From the NCBI RefSeq assembly GCF_003428625.2, contig NZ_QVQT02000003.1, positions 62,001 through 126,000 on the forward strand: a stretch of 64,000 nucleotides of DNA. The letters are read 5' to 3'. A program made the position numbers and the translations under genes. The notes beneath the pieces are model-generated. The model had not been told where the DNA came from and ran no database searches. It was given only the letters and a program-made list of their open reading frames with translations. This DNA comes from Paracidobacterium acidisoli (lineage in GTDB: Bacteria > Acidobacteriota > Terriglobia > Terriglobales > Acidobacteriaceae). This document shows, in pieces, positions 34,203 through 42,406 of this stretch. The number at the start of each line of letters is the position of its first letter. Position 1 is the stretch's first letter.

Positions 34203-34811
34203 ATGCGCCGTCCGGCTTCGTATCTTCTTCTACTGATATTTTCGCTGATGTTGTCAGCCCGGCATCCGGAGGCGGCGGTGCACCGGCCCGGCCCGGTGGT
34301 TCCATCGTGCGCAGGCCTGACGATGACGGCAAGCTATCTGGCGGAGTCAACGCCGGGGGCCGGTCCTGGGTTTCTCTTTCGTATCGAAAACCACACGGCC
34401 AAACCGGTAACGCTGGCGCAACCTGTGCCTTCGAGCGCGCACTGGTATGCGCATGTGGGCGGCCGGTGGCTGTGGAGAGCTTCAGCAGGGCGCGGCGGCG
34501 CGCTGGTGGATGCCATTCAGGAAAAAGGACCAATGTTCGCCTATCAGCCGGCGACGGAACCGGGCGATCCACACTACATGGCGATTCCGGCACACGGTGT
34601 GCAGGAGTGGACGGAGCTGATGCGGGATCATCCGGCGATTGATTATCGCCCCAGCTGCGCGATGTGCAACTATCCCGGCGAAGATGAATATCGGGCGGTG
34701 TTTGCCTATGCATATCTGCCACATGCGGCAGAACATGTGCCGAACCTGCTGACCTGCGGGCTCCGGTCGAACCCTGTAGTCATGCCGCTGTTATCGACGA
34801 CCAGGCGGTAA
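34203..34811 (+). CDS. Secreted protein of unknown function
   Basis: A 202-residue protein with a signal peptide (about 1-25). The body has a beta-rich segment (FLFRIENHTAKPVTLAQPVPSS) that resembles an immunoglobulin-like fold and four Cys, two in a CAMC arrangement near residue 157, so disulphides are likely. The ATG at 34203 follows AAAGGG by nine bases; the frame begins at GTG 34194. I do not recognise the family. It stands 45 bases after the permease gene. Confidence 0.7.
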   Translation: MRRPASYLLLLIFSLMLSARHPEAAVHRPGPVVPSCAGLTMTASYLAESTPGAGPGFLFRIENHTAKPVTLAQPVPSSAHWYAHVGGRWLWRASAGRGGALVDAIQEKGPMFAYQPATEPGDPHYMAIPAHGVQEWTELMRDHPAIDYRPSCAMCNYPGEDEYRAVFAYAYLPHAAEHVPNLLTCGLRSNPVVMPLLSTTRR

Positions 34812-34927
34812 ATATCTTTCGGCCACCGCGTCCCGCGCCGGGAAACGGCGTCTATACGGGTGGCTGAACCCTGCACCGCGCCGGCGGGATGCAGGATTAA
34901 CGCCAGGCAACGGAGGATAACTAACCC

Positions 34928-35365
34928 ATGCGAAAGACATTCTGGACGATCGCGCTGACGGGTCTGCTGACAATTGGAACAGCAGGCGCCGCGCTGGCGC
35001 AGGACAACGCGGCTCAGGAACCACCGCCAGCCACACAGGGTGGCGGACACCGGCAGATGAATCCCGACAGGCAGCTTGCGCGTATGACGAAGGAGCTGAA
35101 TCTGTCGGCGGATCAGCAGGCACAGATCAAACCGATTCTTGCGGATCAGGACCAGCAGACGCAGGCCCTGTGGCAGGATCAGTCGCTGTCGCAGCAGGAC
35201 CGGCGTCAGAAGATGCGTTCGATTCGCGAAGGCAGCAGAGCAAAGATCGAAGCGGTACTGAACGACGATCAGAAGCAGAAGTTCGAATCCATGCAGGAGC
35301 ACATGCGGCGCGGCCGCGGCGGACCTCCGTCTGAAGACAGTGGTGCTGCACCGCAGTCGAACTAA
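34928..35365 (+). CDS. Small periplasmic Spy/LTXXQ-like protein
   Basis: A 145-residue exported protein with a signal peptide ending AALAQ at about 25. The mature part is mostly helical, rich in Q, R, K and D. It has LNLSADQQAQIKPIL and LNDDQKQKFESMQEHM, the repeated L-x-x-x-Q pattern of the LTXXQ (Spy/CpxP) fold, which serves as a periplasmic chaperone or stress sensor. GGAGG lies 11 bases before the ATG. A terminator follows. Confidence 0.75.
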   Translation: MRKTFWTIALTGLLTIGTAGAALAQDNAAQEPPPATQGGGHRQMNPDRQLARMTKELNLSADQQAQIKPILADQDQQTQALWQDQSLSQQDRRQKMRSIREGSRAKIEAVLNDDQKQKFESMQEHMRRGRGGPPSEDSGAAPQSN

Positions 35366-35370
35366 ACAGA

Positions 35371-35399
35371 AAAAGGCCGCTCATGCAGCGGTCTTTTTC
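35371..35399. terminator. Bidirectional rho-independent terminator
   Basis: GGCCGCT pairs with AGCGGTC (one G-T) around CATGC, with AAAA on the left and TTTTT on the right, so it can serve both the Spy-like gene and the leftward acetyltransferase gene. Confidence 0.8.
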
Positions 35400-35433
35400 A
35401 TCTCCAGAGATCCGTCACGGTTGCAGATATCCG

Positions 35434-36006
35434 CTATTTGTAACGGTCAACCGGCCAAACCGGGGTATCAGCGGACGGAGTCAGAAGCAGCTCCATAAAG
35501 ACATCGGCACGGTCGTATTTCGAGGGCTTCCGTTGTGCCGGCGAGAGATGCCGGAAGCCCGCTGCTTCATAAATATGGAGCGCGGAAGGCAGCCTTGAGC
35601 TGGACTCAAGGTAAAGGCGATGCGCGCCGATTTTGCGGGCGTGCGCAATCGTGAAGAGAAGCATACGGCGGCCGATGCCGCGCCCGCGCATCTCTTCGGC
35701 AACCGCCATCTTGCCCACTTCAAATTCACCGGAAGCTATTGGAAGCAGGGCGCAGCAGCCGACGATGCGGCCTTCGATCTGTGCAATACAGATCTCTCCG
35801 CCGCGGTCGAGGATGTGTGTGCGCGGATCGCCGAGTATCTGAAGATCGGCTTCCTCAAGGCGGAAGTGGCGTGTGATCCATGCGACGTTGAGCTCGCGGA
35901 AGGCGGTTTCATCTCCGGGCCGAAAGGTGCGCAGCTGAAGCGCGTCTGCTGAAGAGCAGGACTGCGTCGACGAATGTGATGCCCCGGAGTGGGGTTCCGT
36001 CTTCAT
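35434..36006 (-). CDS. GNAT-family N-acetyltransferase
   Basis: A 190-residue GNAT protein that would transfer acetyl from acetyl-CoA to an amine. The acetyl-CoA-binding segment EVGKMAVAEEMRGRGIGRRML carries the Q/R-x-x-G-x-G/A pattern, and ALHIYEAAGFRHL is the usual final helix with a Tyr near the catalytic site. The ATG at 36006 begins a plausible product; the frame extends to 36231 over the neighbour, which is unlikely. The acceptor is unknown. It follows the gene at 36084 by 77 bases on the same strand. Confidence 0.85.
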   Translation of the reverse strand: MKTEPHSGASHSSTQSCSSADALQLRTFRPGDETAFRELNVAWITRHFRLEEADLQILGDPRTHILDRGGEICIAQIEGRIVGCCALLPIASGEFEVGKMAVAEEMRGRGIGRRMLLFTIAHARKIGAHRLYLESSSRLPSALHIYEAAGFRHLSPAQRKPSKYDRADVFMELLLTPSADTPVWPVDRYK

Positions 36007-36083
36007 GAAACGAATGTAGTGCGGTATATGCGCTATCTTCAACTCGTATACAGCATTTTGAGTAGAGAAGACAGCGAACAGTG

Positions 36084-36938
36084 CTATTGGGTGGTTCGGG
36101 CGCCAGGCTGCTGGCTGGCTGTGGCGTGAAATTTTTCGTAGCTGCCGTCGGTGACATGAATATTGGCCCGATAGCCGATGAGACCCAGGGCGTGCGCTAC
36201 GAGATGGATGTCGGCCCCGGTGGGCAGCCAAAGCTCATTTTTTACGAGTGTCTGATCAAAGGTGAAGTTGCTGCCTTTCTGTACGGACATGAGGCCGAAG
36301 CCGATGCGGAAATTGTCGTCGATGCGGGCGATGATGCGGCGAACCTGGTGATCCTGCTCGTCGATCCAGAGCGTGCCGGAGAGTTTTTTCGAGAGATTTT
36401 CAATGCGGCCGTGCGCTTTGGCGTGCGGGTCTCCGGTGAAATCGAAGGCGATCGTGCTGCGGCAGTCGAGGAGAATGCGCCGCGGGTGATCGACCTTCAT
36501 GATTTCGAGAAGGCGGGTGACGCTGATGGTATCTGCTTCCGCTGACTGGCCGGGCGGTGTGCTCTGCGCTTTGGCGATGGACTTCGCGATGCGATCCTGC
36601 TCCTTTCTCTCTTCGTCCGGAGTAAGAGCTTTGCCGTCTTTCTCAACGAGGCGCTCTACCTGGTGCGTGTTGACGAAGAAGACGTCGTAATCTTCGGTTT
36701 CAGTTTTCTTCGTGCTGCCGTCCCGGTTCAGCTCCTGCGTGACCTGTACTTCGCGATAGGTATAGTTTTCGCGGGTCATATCAAGCTGGCGCTGATGGTC
36801 GACGACCTGATGCAGCAAACCAGAGATATCGGGAATAGGCGCGCTGGAAACAGATGTGCATGCAGACGGCAGTGCGGGGGGAGCAGCCGGGGTGTGCTGC
36901 GTAAAAAGCAGCATGCTGGAGAGAAGCAATGAAAACAT
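36084..36938 (-). CDS. Secreted protein, outer-membrane-lipoprotein-sorting-like fold
   Basis: A 284-residue exported protein (signal peptide about 1-18). The middle carries a charged helix with a KDGKALTPDEERKEQDRI segment. The second half is beta-rich: AFDFTGDPHAKAHGRIENLSKK, LSGTLWIDEQDHQVRRIIARI and LWLPTGADIHLVAHALGL. This strand pattern resembles LolA/LolB-like or sterol-binding-like periplasmic proteins common in Acidobacteriota. No precise function can be given. Confidence 0.75.
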   Translation of the reverse strand: MFSLLLSSMLLFTQHTPAAPPALPSACTSVSSAPIPDISGLLHQVVDHQRQLDMTRENYTYREVQVTQELNRDGSTKKTETEDYDVFFVNTHQVERLVEKDGKALTPDEERKEQDRIAKSIAKAQSTPPGQSAEADTISVTRLLEIMKVDHPRRILLDCRSTIAFDFTGDPHAKAHGRIENLSKKLSGTLWIDEQDHQVRRIIARIDDNFRIGFGLMSVQKGSNFTFDQTLVKNELWLPTGADIHLVAHALGLIGYRANIHVTDGSYEKFHATASQQPGARTTQ

Positions 36939-37049
36939 ATTTCCTCTCAGGGATATTCTGCAGTACGCTGTTACGACCGGACAGGTTTCATTCGCTTTCT
37001 TTGGACGCTCGGGAAGAACGATCGATTCACCGGTGAGGAGGCTCAGGGA

Positions 37050-37394
37050 ATGTTGCGCTTACTGTTGCGCTGGTTTCTGCACGCTCTGGCGCTGCTGATT
37101 GTGACCTGGCTGGTTCCGGGTTTTCGGGTAACGGGGCTGGGAGCGGCACTGATCGCCGCTCTGGTGATCGGATTACTGAACGCCACGCTCGGTCTGCTGC
37201 TGAAGATCATTACGTTTCCGCTGAGCGTGATCACCTTCGGCATCTTTTTCCTGGTGATCAATGCTTTTGTACTGAAACTGGCGAGCGGTCTGGTCCCGGG
37301 GTTTTACGTACGGGATTTTACGGCTGCATTTGTCGGCGCCGTCGTCCTCGCGCTGCTGCACATCATCCTTGGGCTGCTGGACAGCTCCGACTAA
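37050..37394 (+). CDS. Phage-holin-family (4-TM) small membrane protein
   Basis: A 114-residue protein made almost wholly of four hydrophobic helices, matching the superfamily IV phage holin-like proteins found widely in bacterial chromosomes (WLVPGFRVTGLGAALIAALVIGLLNATLG is typical in spacing; the family repeats a GLxNxxL pattern). GAGGAGG precedes the ATG by nine bases. No other phage gene is nearby, so a lysis role is not implied. Confidence 0.85.
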   Translation: MLRLLLRWFLHALALLIVTWLVPGFRVTGLGAALIAALVIGLLNATLGLLLKIITFPLSVITFGIFFLVINAFVLKLASGLVPGFYVRDFTAAFVGAVVLALLHIILGLLDSSD

Positions 37395-37432
37395 AAAGAA
37401 GCGGCAAAAATGCGCGGCCGCGATATGACGCT

Positions 37433-38155
37433 ATGATGGATACATCTCCGACCTTCGAGGTGAGTGTGGAACTGAATGCCTTCCGGACCGAACTGAACGA
37501 GCGTGTGGCGAAGTATGATCTGCTGTGCCACCCGTATTACAAGGCATGGAGCGCGGGCGAGCTGACGAAGAACGATTTGCGTGAGTATGCCGTGAGCTAT
37601 TATCAGCATGTTTCGGCGTTTCCGACCTGTCTGGCGGCGCTGTATGCGCGGCTGGAGGATGGCGCGCTGCGCCGCACGGTGCTTGAAAATCTGGCCGACG
37701 AAGAGGGTATGGGAAGCGGGCGTCCACACTCGGAGCTGTGGCTGGATTTTGCCGAGGGCATGGGGGCGGATCGCGAGGCTGCGCGCCGGTCCGGAAATCC
37801 GGCAATCGATGTGCTGATGGCGCACTTCCGCGAGATGGCGCAGAAGGGTTCGACGGCAGAGGCTCTGGCGGCTTTCTATGCGTATGAGTCGCAGGTGCCG
37901 CGCGTAGCGAAGGAAAAGGCCAGCGGGCTGCGCGAGTGGTATGGCGCTGACACCAGGACCTGCGGCTATTTCACTCTGCATACGACGGCCGACATACATC
38001 ACTCGAATGTCTGGCGCGAGGAGCTTTCAAAGCTCGTGCAGCGTGATCCCGAGGTGGCAGAGGCGGCACTGCAGTCGGCAGAGGCGGCTGCGAAGGCCCT
38101 GTGGCATGCGCTGGACGGGATCGAAGCGCAGCGTCAGGAACGGCTGGCAGCGTAG
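37433..38155 (+). CDS. CADD-family diiron protein (putative p-aminobenzoate-forming oxygenase)
   Basis: A 240-residue all-helical protein of the TenA/PqqC/haem-oxygenase-like fold. It resembles the chlamydial CADD family (CT610) and its Nitrosomonas homologue, which make p-aminobenzoate for folate in a reaction where the protein donates its own residues. Candidate metal ligands are Glu in LADEEGMGSGRPHSELW, the His of that segment, Glu in FYAYESQVP and DIHHSN. Conserved Tyr-rich helices (HPYYKAW, EYAVSYYQH) and the Lys in PRVAKEKASG match the residues expected for this chemistry. The start is ATG 37433 or 37436; no strong ribosome binding site is seen. Confidence 0.8.
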   Translation: MMDTSPTFEVSVELNAFRTELNERVAKYDLLCHPYYKAWSAGELTKNDLREYAVSYYQHVSAFPTCLAALYARLEDGALRRTVLENLADEEGMGSGRPHSELWLDFAEGMGADREAARRSGNPAIDVLMAHFREMAQKGSTAEALAAFYAYESQVPRVAKEKASGLREWYGADTRTCGYFTLHTTADIHHSNVWREELSKLVQRDPEVAEAALQSAEAAAKALWHALDGIEAQRQERLAA

Positions 38156-38174
38156 CGCTTTTTCAGGCAGGGAG

Positions 38175-38207
38175 GAGCGGCGGACTCGTCCGCCGCTCTT
38201 TATTTTT
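38175..38207 (+). terminator. Strong rho-independent terminator
   Basis: GAGCGGCGGA and TCCGCCGCTC form a perfect ten-base stem around CTCG, followed by TTTATTTTT. The T run contains the stop codon (38200-38202) of the convergent anti-sigma gene. Confidence 0.9.
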
Positions 38208-38709
38208 GCGCTCCTGCGTCAGGAGCAACGCTGGCTTTGCCTGTTCCGTCTGCTGTGGCCTTCTGGTGGCCGGGTTTCTGCACAGGGTTTGCGGCATTCC
38301 TGTGGGACCTCCCGTGTCCTTCAGGAGCCGGGGCGAGCGGTTGCGGAGCCAGGCGATGCATGGCTGAAGCGGCTCCAATGCCACTGGTACCCGTCTGCAT
38401 GGCGCCTGGCATTGCGGGATGGCTGTGGTGCGAGTAGCTGACGGTGCCGACGACAATGAGCGCGCATGCGAAGGCCGCTCCGCAGAATGCGAAGATCGGA
38501 GTGCCGATGCGAAAGAAAGACGTCCTGGCGGGTCGGCTCGCGGACCGGGCGCTGAGCCGAATGAGAATACGATCTTCGAGGCCAGGTGAGGGCGTAACAG
38601 AATCAAGGGTGCGCAGCGCTGCGTCGATGCGGCGATCAAACGCTGTATCGGGATAGCTTTCAGCAGTCGAACTGGTTCCGTTACCGGAGAGGTTTGGGTT
38701 CTGATTCAT
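38200..38709 (-). CDS. Probable membrane anti-sigma factor
   Basis: A 169-residue protein with a cytoplasmic N-terminal part (about 1-65, DTAFDRRIDAALRTLDSV), one membrane helix (about 70-92; IFAFCGAAFACALIVVGTV) and a periplasmic tail rich in H, P, A and K. Its start overlaps the end of the ECF sigma gene by four bases (ATGA), the standard pairing of a sigma factor with its membrane anti-sigma factor. There is no zinc-binding HxxxCxxC motif, so it is not a ZAS-type protein. The role is inferred from context. Confidence 0.7.
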   Translation of the reverse strand: MNQNPNLSGNGTSSTAESYPDTAFDRRIDAALRTLDSVTPSPGLEDRILIRLSARSASRPARTSFFRIGTPIFAFCGAAFACALIVVGTVSYSHHSHPAMPGAMQTGTSGIGAASAMHRLAPQPLAPAPEGHGRSHRNAANPVQKPGHQKATADGTGKASVAPDAGAQK

Positions 38710-39284
38710 CGGGGTATTCCTGCCTTCTCGAGCATGATTGCGAGCTCGCGGCGCGCCCGGAAGATGCGCGAACGGACGGAGGATTCAGTGGTTTCGAGGA
38801 CAGCGGCGATCTCTACTGTGGAGAGCTCCTGCATGGCCGAGAGGAGCAGCGCTTCCCGCTCCTTGTGCGGAAGACGGTCGATGAGACGCAGGATGTGCGC
38901 GCATTGTTCTGAAGAGATCACTTCCGCATCGGCGGCGCGCCCGCCGGAGGTCAATGTGCGAACATGGTCGTCGATATCCTCGTTCTCAGGGCGGGTTTTA
39001 ACGCGCCGTTTGCGGTCGAGAACAACGTTCCACACGATGCGTACGAGCCAGACACGAAGGTCACGGATTTCAGCGATCTGCGACTGATGCCTGAGCACGC
39101 GAAGAAATGTCTCCTGCACGGCATCTTCGGCTTCGGCAGCATTCCGCGTAACGGAAAAGGCTACGCGATAAAGCGTAGTCGAATATTCGGCCACCAGGGC
39201 CGCGATCGTGTCTGTAGTGTCCAATGGCTTCGCAGGCAGAACAGGTGCGATCCAGCCGACGAGTTGTCCCTGTAAGGCACTCAT
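38706..39284 (-). CDS. ECF sigma factor (RpoE-like)
   Basis: A 192-residue sigma-70 family protein. Region 2 (about 30-100) contains LYRVAFSVTRNAAEAEDAVQETFLRV and LRVWLVRIVWNVVLDRKRR; region 4 (about 130-185) contains IDRLPHKEREALLL and LSTVEIAAVLETTESSVRSRIFRARREL, the -35 recognition helix. It would direct RNA polymerase to stress-response promoters. The anti-sigma candidate follows directly, so both are co-transcribed. Confidence 0.92.
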   Translation of the reverse strand: MSALQGQLVGWIAPVLPAKPLDTTDTIAALVAEYSTTLYRVAFSVTRNAAEAEDAVQETFLRVLRHQSQIAEIRDLRVWLVRIVWNVVLDRKRRVKTRPENEDIDDHVRTLTSGGRAADAEVISSEQCAHILRLIDRLPHKEREALLLSAMQELSTVEIAAVLETTESSVRSRIFRARRELAIMLEKAGIPR

Positions 39285-39371
39285 CTTCGTCTTCCTGCCC
39301 TAAAGACGGAGGATACAGCCTTCGCGCTCATGAAAAACAGAGAAGAGGCAGGATGAGGCTTTCGGATGGAA

Positions 39372-39413
39372 GGGTAAAGCCTGCCAGGGAAAGAGATTCG
39401 GCTCTGGCAGGCT
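39372..39413 (-). terminator. Hairpin terminator candidate after the DinB-like gene
   Basis: AGCCTGCCAG and CTGGCAGGCT form a perfect ten-base stem with a 16-base loop. On the minus strand it is followed by TTTACCC, a weak tail. It lies 43 bases past the DinB-like stop. Confidence 0.6.
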
Positions 39414-39455
39414 GTTGATAGGAAGCACGTTGCACATCGCAACTGCACGATGAGT

Positions 39456-39941
39456 CTACTTTTCTTTTGCGAGAATGACCTGTCCGAGATGAAAGGAAAG
39501 ATGGTTAGTGCGGCTCTGAAGGACGGCGAAGCGATTGCGGGCTGGATCTTTTGCGAAGTCTTCCTCCGAGACGGCTGCGTGCTTTTTGAGCCAGTCCTGT
39601 GACGAAAAGCGATCAAACGCGGCGATGAGCCTGGCGTTGACCTCAGTCCAGGAGTTTCTCAGATCGGCGGCCGAAACCGGATCGGGGAGTGCTTTGTCCG
39701 GATTGCTGATGTAGTGCTCATCGAGCTCCGGGTAAAGGCGTTCGCCGAGGTCGAACATCGTAAACAGGCGGTCGTGCACGGCGGTGAGGTGGCCGAGGAG
39801 GTAAAAGAGGCGATTTCGACCAGGAGCAACCTGCTTTTGCAACTGCTCGTCGGTAAATGCCGCAAGGGTCTGACTAAACCGGCCCACCGTGAGTTTCCAC
39901 GAGTTAAGAGCCACGGTGCAAAGGAGTTCTTCGTTTGCCAT
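39456..39941 (-). CDS. DinB-like superfamily protein
   Basis: A 161-residue four-helix-bundle protein of the DinB/YfiT type, which binds a divalent metal through three His. Candidates are in LLGHLTAVHDRL near residue 51-57 and NHLSFHLGQVIL near the end (about 146-150). Relatives act as thiol-dependent transferases or have unknown roles. The gene is monocistronic and followed by a hairpin. Confidence 0.85.
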   Translation of the reverse strand: MANEELLCTVALNSWKLTVGRFSQTLAAFTDEQLQKQVAPGRNRLFYLLGHLTAVHDRLFTMFDLGERLYPELDEHYISNPDKALPDPVSAADLRNSWTEVNARLIAAFDRFSSQDWLKKHAAVSEEDFAKDPARNRFAVLQSRTNHLSFHLGQVILAKEK

Positions 39942-40053
39942 GATTGTTCTGCCTGCCGTTTTTGATGGAGATGCGATATTTTGATGTCTTTCGACTCGAG
40001 CGGATGCGAAAGATCGTCAGACAGCTGGCATGAGAGCCGCAGAAACTGCCGAC

Positions 40054-40944
40054 TCAGGAAGCAGTGCGGACAGAGGCCTGAGCCTGCAGGGCATCGAGCC
40101 GCGCTTTGCGCAGAGCCTCGGTGGGATCGGCGATGGGGTAGAACTCCATAGCAATAAATTTGTCGTATTTCAATTCGGCAAGCTTTTTGTAGATATTCGT
40201 GTAGTCGATTTCGCCGGTACCGGGCTCGTGACGGCCGGGCACGTCGGCGACGTGAACGAGCGCGACGAGATCGAAGTTCTGTTCCAGCTTTTCGATGAGA
40301 TTTCCGGCGGCTCGCTGCTCATGGTAGAAGTCGTACAACACGCGAACGTGGGGACTGTTCACCTCGCGAACGATGCGGAAACCTTCCATGACGCTGGTCA
40401 TGTACATCGACGGGCTTTCGATGGGGTCGATGGGCTCGATGAGGATCTGAATGTTGGCGGCAGCGGCGAGGTCCGCAGCGCGTTTCAGGTTCTCGACGCA
40501 GGCGGCGTGCTGGGCGTCCGGGGACAGGCCTTCGATACGCGGGCCGGATTTGAGATTGATCTGCGAGCTGCCCAGCTCTTTCGCCGTATTGAATTGCGCG
40601 GTGAGTTCGGCGAGCAGGGCGCTGGTGCCGCTGGGATCGGTGAATCCGGATGAGACGCCGCTGAGCAGATCGAAATGTAACCGAAGCGAGCGCATTTTGG
40701 CCATGACGCGCCGGGTTTCCTCGCTCGACCATTTGTGAAATTCACCGACGAGCTCGACACCCTCATAGCCGGCATCGGCCACGATCTCCAGGCAATGGTC
40801 GAAGGGGATCTTCTTATCAAGGGTCCAGAGCATGACCGAGAAGCGGAATCCGCTTGTGGAGGGTGCGGTCTGGGCGTGGCCGCGGGGAAGCATCTGCCCG
40901 AGACCTGCAGCGGCGATGAGCTGGCTGAACTGTCGACGATTCAT
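40054..40944 (-). CDS. Exported TIM-barrel sugar isomerase/epimerase (hydroxypyruvate isomerase family)
   Basis: A 296-residue protein of the AP-endonuclease-2-like (xylose isomerase) TIM-barrel superfamily. The N-terminus MNRRQFSQLIAAAGLG looks like a twin-arginine-type signal. The body has GYEGVELVGEF, the metal ligands Glu in ILIEPIDP, Asp in RVLYDFYHEQ, His in VALVHVADVPGRHEPG and Glu in IAMEFYP, and a final helical segment. The family includes hydroxypyruvate isomerase and inositol or sugar-acid epimerases. The substrate cannot be read. It is divergent from the oxidoreductase gene. Confidence 0.85.
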   Translation of the reverse strand: MNRRQFSQLIAAAGLGQMLPRGHAQTAPSTSGFRFSVMLWTLDKKIPFDHCLEIVADAGYEGVELVGEFHKWSSEETRRVMAKMRSLRLHFDLLSGVSSGFTDPSGTSALLAELTAQFNTAKELGSSQINLKSGPRIEGLSPDAQHAACVENLKRAADLAAAANIQILIEPIDPIESPSMYMTSVMEGFRIVREVNSPHVRVLYDFYHEQRAAGNLIEKLEQNFDLVALVHVADVPGRHEPGTGEIDYTNIYKKLAELKYDKFIAMEFYPIADPTEALRKARLDALQAQASVRTAS

Positions 40945-41087
40945 GACACTTTATGGTACGACTGCGAAGGACAGATCGTAGGCACAACAAAGGATTTCAT
41001 ATCGATTCCGGTGCTCTTCCGCATGTCACTTCGGGGTGCGGTATAGTACGTTCGTTGCATCCATTGCCTGTAGAAAGGCCGATCCGC

Positions 41088-42041
41088 ATGAGAGCTGCAC
41101 TGTTCACGGGCTCGCAACAGGAGCCGCTTCTCGAAGAAACGGATGTCCCCGTACCAACTCCAGGCAACGGTGAAATCCTCATCCAGGTTTATGCGGCCGG
41201 AGTCACGCACACGGAATTGCTCTGGTATCCCACAACGCATACCCGCGAAGGTGGCTCGAGACTCCATGCGATTCCCGGGCATGAGTTCTCGGGTGTGGTT
41301 ACCGGGCTCGGAGCTGGAATAACGGGCTTTTCCGTGGGCGACGCGATCTTCGGCATGAATGACTGGTTTCTTGACGGAGGGACGGCGGAATATTGTGTCG
41401 CTGCCGCATCGAGTATTGCGCCGAAACCAGCGCATTTGACGCACGCCGAGGCCGCCGCTGTGCCGATAGATGCTCTAACGGCCTGGCAGGGACTGGTTGA
41501 TCGGGCGAAATTACAGACCGGGGAGCGTGTGCTGGTGCACGGTGCGGCGGGCGCCGTAGGTGTCTTTGTTGTTCAGCTGGCCCGGTTGCGAGGCGCTAAG
41601 GTGATCGCCACTGCTTCGGGCGGGAATATGGAATTTGTTGCGCAGCTTGGGGCGCAGCGGGTGATCGATTACAGGACGGAAGCATTTGAAGACGAAGTGC
41701 AGGATGTGGATGTGGTATTCGATACCATTGGTGGCGAGACACTGCAGCGGTCCTGGAAGGTGCTGAAGTCCGGGGGCCGGATGGTCACGATTGTGGAGGA
41801 TACATCTCCTTCAAGTGATGATCCACGAGCAAAAGACGCATTTTTCATCGTCGAGCCGAAGCAGGAGCAGCTTATTGGAATCGGAAAGCTGCTGGATGAG
41901 GGCAGGCTGCTTGTTTTTGTGGATGCGGAGGTGCCCTTTGCGAACGCGTCGGCCGCTTATGCGCGACAGGTCAAACGGAACCTCGGCCATGGCAAAGTCG
42001 TGATCGTAATGCCGGTCAATGGCAGCGGAGGACAGGGATGA
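41088..42041 (+). CDS. Quinone-oxidoreductase-like NADP-dependent dehydrogenase (MDR superfamily)
   Basis: A 317-residue medium-chain dehydrogenase/reductase without catalytic zinc cysteines. It has GNGEILIQVYAAGV and PGHEFSGVVTGLGAGI in the N-terminal domain and the nucleotide-binding motif VLVHGAAGAVGVFVVQLARL (AxxGxxG type) near residue 145. The C-terminal part has VDVVFDTIGGETLQRSWKVL. The ATG at 41088 follows AAAGG by nine bases; the frame opens at 40953 but the extra 45 residues overlap the promoter region, where a TATAGT (41042-41047) could be the -10. Its stop overlaps the ATG of a decayed SDR gene by ATGA. Confidence 0.88.
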   Translation: MRAALFTGSQQEPLLEETDVPVPTPGNGEILIQVYAAGVTHTELLWYPTTHTREGGSRLHAIPGHEFSGVVTGLGAGITGFSVGDAIFGMNDWFLDGGTAEYCVAAASSIAPKPAHLTHAEAAAVPIDALTAWQGLVDRAKLQTGERVLVHGAAGAVGVFVVQLARLRGAKVIATASGGNMEFVAQLGAQRVIDYRTEAFEDEVQDVDVVFDTIGGETLQRSWKVLKSGGRMVTIVEDTSPSSDDPRAKDAFFIVEPKQEQLIGIGKLLDEGRLLVFVDAEVPFANASAAYARQVKRNLGHGKVVIVMPVNGSGGQG

Positions 42042-42176
42042 ACCGGTTCAGCGGGAAGCGGGCACTCATTACCGGCGGTCGAGATTGCCAGTGCCGTCGT
42101 TTTCCTGGCTTCTGACGAATCGGCATTTACCGTGGGCAGCGAGCTTTTAATCGATGGTGGGATAGGGAATCTTTAA
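42038..42176 (+). pseudogene. Short-chain dehydrogenase/reductase remnant with internal deletion and frameshift
   Basis: The ATG at 42038 begins MNRFSGKRALITGG, the start of a typical SDR Rossmann fold. After 14 codons, at about 42081, the sequence jumps to another frame reading EIASAVVFLASDESAFTVG and ends LLIDGGIGNL, which is the standard SDR C-terminus. About 200 residues, including the catalytic SYK region, are missing. In the ATG's own frame a stop comes after 25 codons. The remnant was probably once translationally coupled to the upstream oxidoreductase (ATGA overlap). Confidence 0.85.
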
Positions 42177-42214
42177 CCGGCACTCATCAGAGTCAGCGCA
42201 GGGAGATGCGCGTA

Positions 42215-42256
42215 AAAAGCAAAAAAAGACGGCACGAACGGTAATTTGTCCGTGCC
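42215..42256 (-). terminator. Orphan leftward rho-independent terminator
   Basis: On the minus strand GGCACGGAC pairs with GTTCGTGCC (one G-T pair), followed by GTC and seven T, then another T run. The nearest leftward gene ends at 42819, more than 550 bases away, so the transcript it ends is not obvious. Confidence 0.6.
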
Positions 42257-42381
42257 GGGAGGCCAGTGACGCAACTTATAAACTTTTTTTCAGCCTTTGA
42301 GAGTCTTGGCTCTATCTTCGGGCTTTCTTACTTCTACATTTATTTGGATGCGGAAGCAAGAAAAAAGCTGCTTATTTTTTA

Positions 42382-42406
42382 GAATTCAGGAATCAATTCT
42401 GAATTC
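42382..42406. repeat. Eight-base inverted repeat
   Basis: GAATTCAG and CTGAATTC flank nine bases. It lies in an AT-rich gap and may be an operator or part of an RNA structure. Confidence 0.5.

Noticed and set aside
37050-37394. Phage holin-like gene as evidence of a prophage
   Set aside because: This small membrane family is common in bacterial chromosomes and no integrase, capsid or tail gene is present in the window.
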